A stretch of 64,000 bases of DNA from JANXZS01 sp963797255 (GTDB lineage Bacteria; Acidobacteriota; Terriglobia; Terriglobales; Acidobacteriaceae): the NCBI GenBank assembly GCA_963797255.1, contig CAWCOV010000012.1, positions 558,001 to 622,000 of the forward strand. The letters are read 5' to 3'. The translations under genes were made by a program, and so were the position numbers. Each line of letters starts with the position of its first letter. The first letter of the stretch is position 1. The notes beneath the pieces were generated by a model. It ran no database searches. It was not told the origin of the DNA and saw nothing but the letters and a program-made list of their open reading frames with translations. Shown piece after piece: positions 61,188-64,000 of the stretch.

Positions 61188-62483
61188 TTGACGATATCAA
61201 TGAAGCTTGCCGCGATTGTTTTTGTCTTTACGCTCTCGACGTCGGCGTGGTGTTTTGGCGAGGACACGGAACGAAAGACCGCTCCGGGAAATGGACCCTA
61301 CGGAGTGCCACAGGTCACATTCCGGGTGCATCGTTTAGGCGCAGACCACGCTGAAGGTGTCACGTCCATCGATATGAATGGCGATGGACGCCCCGATTTG
61401 TTGAGTGGCGCGTATTGGTACGAAAATCCTGGCCCGGATGGAGGAGTGTGGACGCGGCATCAATTTCGCAAGGTCGGAATCCTTGGGGAGTTTGTTTCCG
61501 ACTGCGGCGAGTGGGCGATTGACGTGAACCACGATGGCGCGCCCGATGTGGTGACTACCGGCTGGATGGTCAATGGAGTTTGGTGGTTTGAGAATCCGAA
61601 GAAACTCGATGCCACTTGGCAGCCGCATAAAATTGCGGATAGTTACGATACCGAGGGCGGTGCGATCGGCGACATCAATGGCGATGGACACCCCGATCTC
61701 GCTTTTGCCCACTACAACCATTCTGGAATTCTATGGATCGACTTCTCAAAAGGCGAGCCGAAGGTCCATCACGTTGGCGGCAAAGAGCAGGACGGTCATG
61801 GCATTGGAATGGCAGACGTGGATGGGGATGGCAAACCGGATATCCTGACGCCGTATGGCTGGTTCAAGAATGTCGATGCAGATAGCGACAAATGGGAGTG
61901 GCACGGTGATTGGCAGTTAGGTGATACAGGGTTTCCCATCATCGGCTATGACGTGAATAACGATGGGAAGATGGATCTGATTTACGGCGAGGGGCACAGC
62001 TACGGATTGTATTGGCTGGAACAACAGGGCGGGGGAGGGGGCAGGCATTGGGAGAAACATGTAATTGACGAGTCCTACTCGCAGATTCACGCCCTGCAAT
62101 TGAGCGATATCGACGGAGATGGAACACCCGAACTGCTGACTGGAAAGCGATATCGTGGACACAACGGAAACGATCCGGGATCGTATGATCCGCTGGTAAT
62201 TTACTATTACAAGATTGATCGCAAGACAGGTACCTTCAATCGTTATGCGATTTCAATCAACGGAACAGCGGGGGCTGGAACCCAGTTCCTGGTGCAGGAT
62301 TTGGATGGCGACGGAGATGTGGATCTTGCAACCGCAGGAAAGACGGGCGTCCATTTCTTCGAGAATCTTAAAACCGACAGGGTTCCGAAATCGACACGAG
62401 AAAAAGACTTGATACTGGAAACGAACTGGCCGTTCGAAGGCGAGGGGGACACGGTTCAACAGGAGAATGGGCCCGCGAAATAG
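61188..62483 (+). CDS. Secreted FG-GAP/VCBS-repeat protein
   Basis: 431 aa from a TTG with GGAG 7 nt upstream; an ATG 12 nt later is possible but lacks a site. Signal peptide about 1-25. At least five VCBS blades with calcium-type loops: DMNGDGRPDLLSG, DVNHDGAPDVVTT, DINGDGHPDLAFA, DVDGDGKPDILTP, DLDGDGDVDLAT, forming a seven-bladed-type propeller. No catalytic domain. It is 60 nt after the DUF1080 gene on the same strand and probably co-transcribed; secreted carbohydrate binding is a guess. Confidence 0.85.
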   Translation: MTISMKLAAIVFVFTLSTSAWCFGEDTERKTAPGNGPYGVPQVTFRVHRLGADHAEGVTSIDMNGDGRPDLLSGAYWYENPGPDGGVWTRHQFRKVGILGEFVSDCGEWAIDVNHDGAPDVVTTGWMVNGVWWFENPKKLDATWQPHKIADSYDTEGGAIGDINGDGHPDLAFAHYNHSGILWIDFSKGEPKVHHVGGKEQDGHGIGMADVDGDGKPDILTPYGWFKNVDADSDKWEWHGDWQLGDTGFPIIGYDVNNDGKMDLIYGEGHSYGLYWLEQQGGGGGRHWEKHVIDESYSQIHALQLSDIDGDGTPELLTGKRYRGHNGNDPGSYDPLVIYYYKIDRKTGTFNRYAISINGTAGAGTQFLVQDLDGDGDVDLATAGKTGVHFFENLKTDRVPKSTREKDLILETNWPFEGEGDTVQQENGPAK

Positions 62484-62498
62484 CGGTGTCCCATAGCT

Positions 62499-63995
62499 CT
62501 ATTTCGATTGACCTGAAATGGGGGTCCGAACAAATACCACCGAATTGTTATCGGAGTAAGCGAGCTTCCATTCTGGCAGGAGCGGAAGAACATGGACCAT
62601 CGGTGATTGATTCGTCAGTACGCAGAACTTGATGTTGTACTTGTCGAGAAGCTTTCGGGGGGCGGCCTGCAGTGTCGCCCAATCGCCAAATTCCTCAAGA
62701 ACGCCGGTCCATTCGAAAACGTCGGATCTTCCGTCCACAAAGACCGGATGTTCCGGCGCCGCCCAAATCAAGTAGCCTCCGTAGAGATAATCATTGAGCA
62801 TGTTACCCGATAGCTGGCTGGTCTTGATAAATTCCACTGCCTTTGCGGGGCTGTTTTCAACTACCTGGTTTGTCAGATTCTGTTTGTCAGGAAAAGCAAA
62901 AAAGCAAATCAGCAAAGCTGCAAGCATCATCACGGCATTGGGTAGAGAACGATCCTGCTGTGGGTTGTAGTTATCCCAGGCGTTGCTCAAAAGTCTCGAC
63001 AAAATGGGCGCCACAATAATCCCAAAAGCGAAAATCAGGCGTGAATGACTGGCGGCCGACCACGTGCAGAGTGCAATCAGAAGCAACTCATGGAGATAGA
63101 TCTCCGAATGCTGCACAATCTCGATCATCAACAAACATGCGAGGACGGCGAGTAAAGCGATTCCACGCTCGCTGGTTAATTGCAGCGGCATCCATTCCTG
63201 CACCTGGCTGAGGCCGATGCTCTGATGCATCAATGTGTTTATTGGGTATAGAACCTGCCGTGCCCCGATTGGATTCAGGAAGAGCGCTGCGGTCGAAAGA
63301 AGCAATGCCACGATAAGCATTCGCCGGGTGCGTGAATCCCAGCGTGGCGCAGTGAGCGACCCAACCTTGAAGTGCAAGAAGGAACAGAAAACGTAGATGC
63401 CCGCCACGATGAGTCCCAGGAAAAAGGATCCGTGACAGTTGATCCAAAAGGCGAACAACAGTGGCAGAGCGAAGAACCAGCGGGGAGTTCGCGTCCGGCC
63501 CAGGTGTATCAAAAGCAATTCGGCCACAAGCAGCAGGTAGCCGACCATGTGCGGTCGAACAGCGAGACCCACCGTGGCGAATAGCCATAAAATCAGGGCC
63601 CCCGCAAAACCCACTTTTGCGTTTCCTGAGTAGAGAGAGCAGAGTGCGTATCCAGCCACAAGCAGGCAAGAGGTTAGGATGCAAAACCAGAGCATGAGCC
63701 CTGAATACCCACCTGCCTTATATGCTCCGTAGATAAAAACCTGCGAAAGCCACTCATGCGGTACGGAAGCTTGATGATTCGTTGTGTACGAGAAGATGTC
63801 AGTTGTGGGAATTGTGTGCGTGGTTAGGATGATTTCACCCGACTTAAGGTGCCACCACATGTCAGGGTCATCAAAACGTGATCTTACCGTGAGGAACGCG
63901 AGCACGATCAGCATACAACTCAACGCCACCGGGAAAGAAAAGATGCGTCGAGATGCCCGAACGAACCAAGGATGCCGCTTGTCCCTTAAGGACAC
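62499..63995 (-). CDS. Polytopic membrane protein, glycosyltransferase-like architecture (possibly 5'-partial)
   Basis: At least 498 aa. Around ten hydrophobic helices are followed by a soluble C-terminal part (about 385-498) with YLYGGYLIWAAPEHPVFVDGRSDVFEW. The first loop, DDPDMWWHLKSGEIIL, with HEWLSQ soon after, is like the acidic first loop of GT-C-type lipid-linked sugar transferases, where Asp residues bind metal. The family is common in Acidobacteria but uncharacterised. The GTG at 63995 is 5 nt from the window edge with no in-frame stop before it, so the true start may lie outside. It is convergent with the VCBS gene. Confidence 0.75.
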   Translation of the reverse strand: MSLRDKRHPWFVRASRRIFSFPVALSCMLIVLAFLTVRSRFDDPDMWWHLKSGEIILTTHTIPTTDIFSYTTNHQASVPHEWLSQVFIYGAYKAGGYSGLMLWFCILTSCLLVAGYALCSLYSGNAKVGFAGALILWLFATVGLAVRPHMVGYLLLVAELLLIHLGRTRTPRWFFALPLLFAFWINCHGSFFLGLIVAGIYVFCSFLHFKVGSLTAPRWDSRTRRMLIVALLLSTAALFLNPIGARQVLYPINTLMHQSIGLSQVQEWMPLQLTSERGIALLAVLACLLMIEIVQHSEIYLHELLLIALCTWSAASHSRLIFAFGIIVAPILSRLLSNAWDNYNPQQDRSLPNAVMMLAALLICFFAFPDKQNLTNQVVENSPAKAVEFIKTSQLSGNMLNDYLYGGYLIWAAPEHPVFVDGRSDVFEWTGVLEEFGDWATLQAAPRKLLDKYNIKFCVLTNQSPMVHVLPLLPEWKLAYSDNNSVVFVRTPISGQSK

Positions 63996-64000
63996 AGTCG

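Overview
The window looks like part of the chromosome of an Acidobacteriota bacterium, most likely class Terriglobia. The assignment is inferred from gene families: a VWFA-domain secreted protein of the acidobacterial type, an Oar-like TonB receptor with an N-terminal carboxypeptidase-regulatory-like domain, a long MacB/FtsX-type permease, a Ser/Thr kinase fused to a TolB/PD40 propeller, several FG-GAP/ASPIC-UnbV (CRTAC1) proteins, and abundant short palindromic intergenic repeats. No rRNA gene, insertion sequence, prophage or CRISPR array was seen.

Layout. 0-5.6 kb: a truncated response regulator, a receiver/thioredoxin-reductase fusion with its cyclic-nucleotide-binding histidine kinase, and motA-motB. 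5.6-19.5 kb: GC-rich genes separated by repeat-packed spacers (GH3 glycosidase, receiver/ATPase regulator, ABC permease, RibD-C reductase, VWFA protein, MBL hydrolase, KDPG-type aldolase, mannonate dehydratase). 19.8-27.2 kb: DUF885 peptidase-like protein, a two-gene sugar operon (TIM-barrel isomerase and Gfo/Idh/MocA dehydrogenase), a TonB receptor and a small Cys/His membrane protein. 27.4-31.3 kb: a tightly packed locus of asparagine-synthase-like, radical SAM and flavin-halogenase-like genes. 31.3-39.4 kb: a translationally coupled minus-strand operon of three FG-GAP/ASPIC-UnbV proteins and an UnbU/RnfD-like membrane protein. 39.9-42.5 kb: a NrtA/SsuA/TauA-type ABC importer.

42.7-47.9 kb is the highlight: a complete selenocysteine locus. 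It holds tRNA-Sec (anticodon TCA, minus strand) and, divergently, selD, selA, selB and a gene interrupted by an in-frame TGA at 47604-47606. The uninterrupted product would be an AhpD/carboxymuconolactone-decarboxylase-like protein whose CxxC motif becomes Cys-Pro-Tyr-Sec, followed by His four residues later. A hairpin fitting a bacterial SECIS element starts 17 nt after the TGA, with its apical loop 24 nt after it. A standard gene caller would split this gene in two.

47.9-64 kb: a Rossmann-fold protein, a kinase-PD40 protein, an anaerobic sulfatase-maturase-like radical SAM enzyme, a lipoprotein, a tripartite RND efflux system, a DUF1080 protein, a VCBS-repeat protein and a polytopic membrane protein running to the window edge.

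Four genes (halogenase-like, UnbU-like, one ASPIC-UnbV protein, RND pump) each carry one single-base frameshift that is exactly repairable. These could be assembly indels or real lesions. The sequence alone cannot decide.
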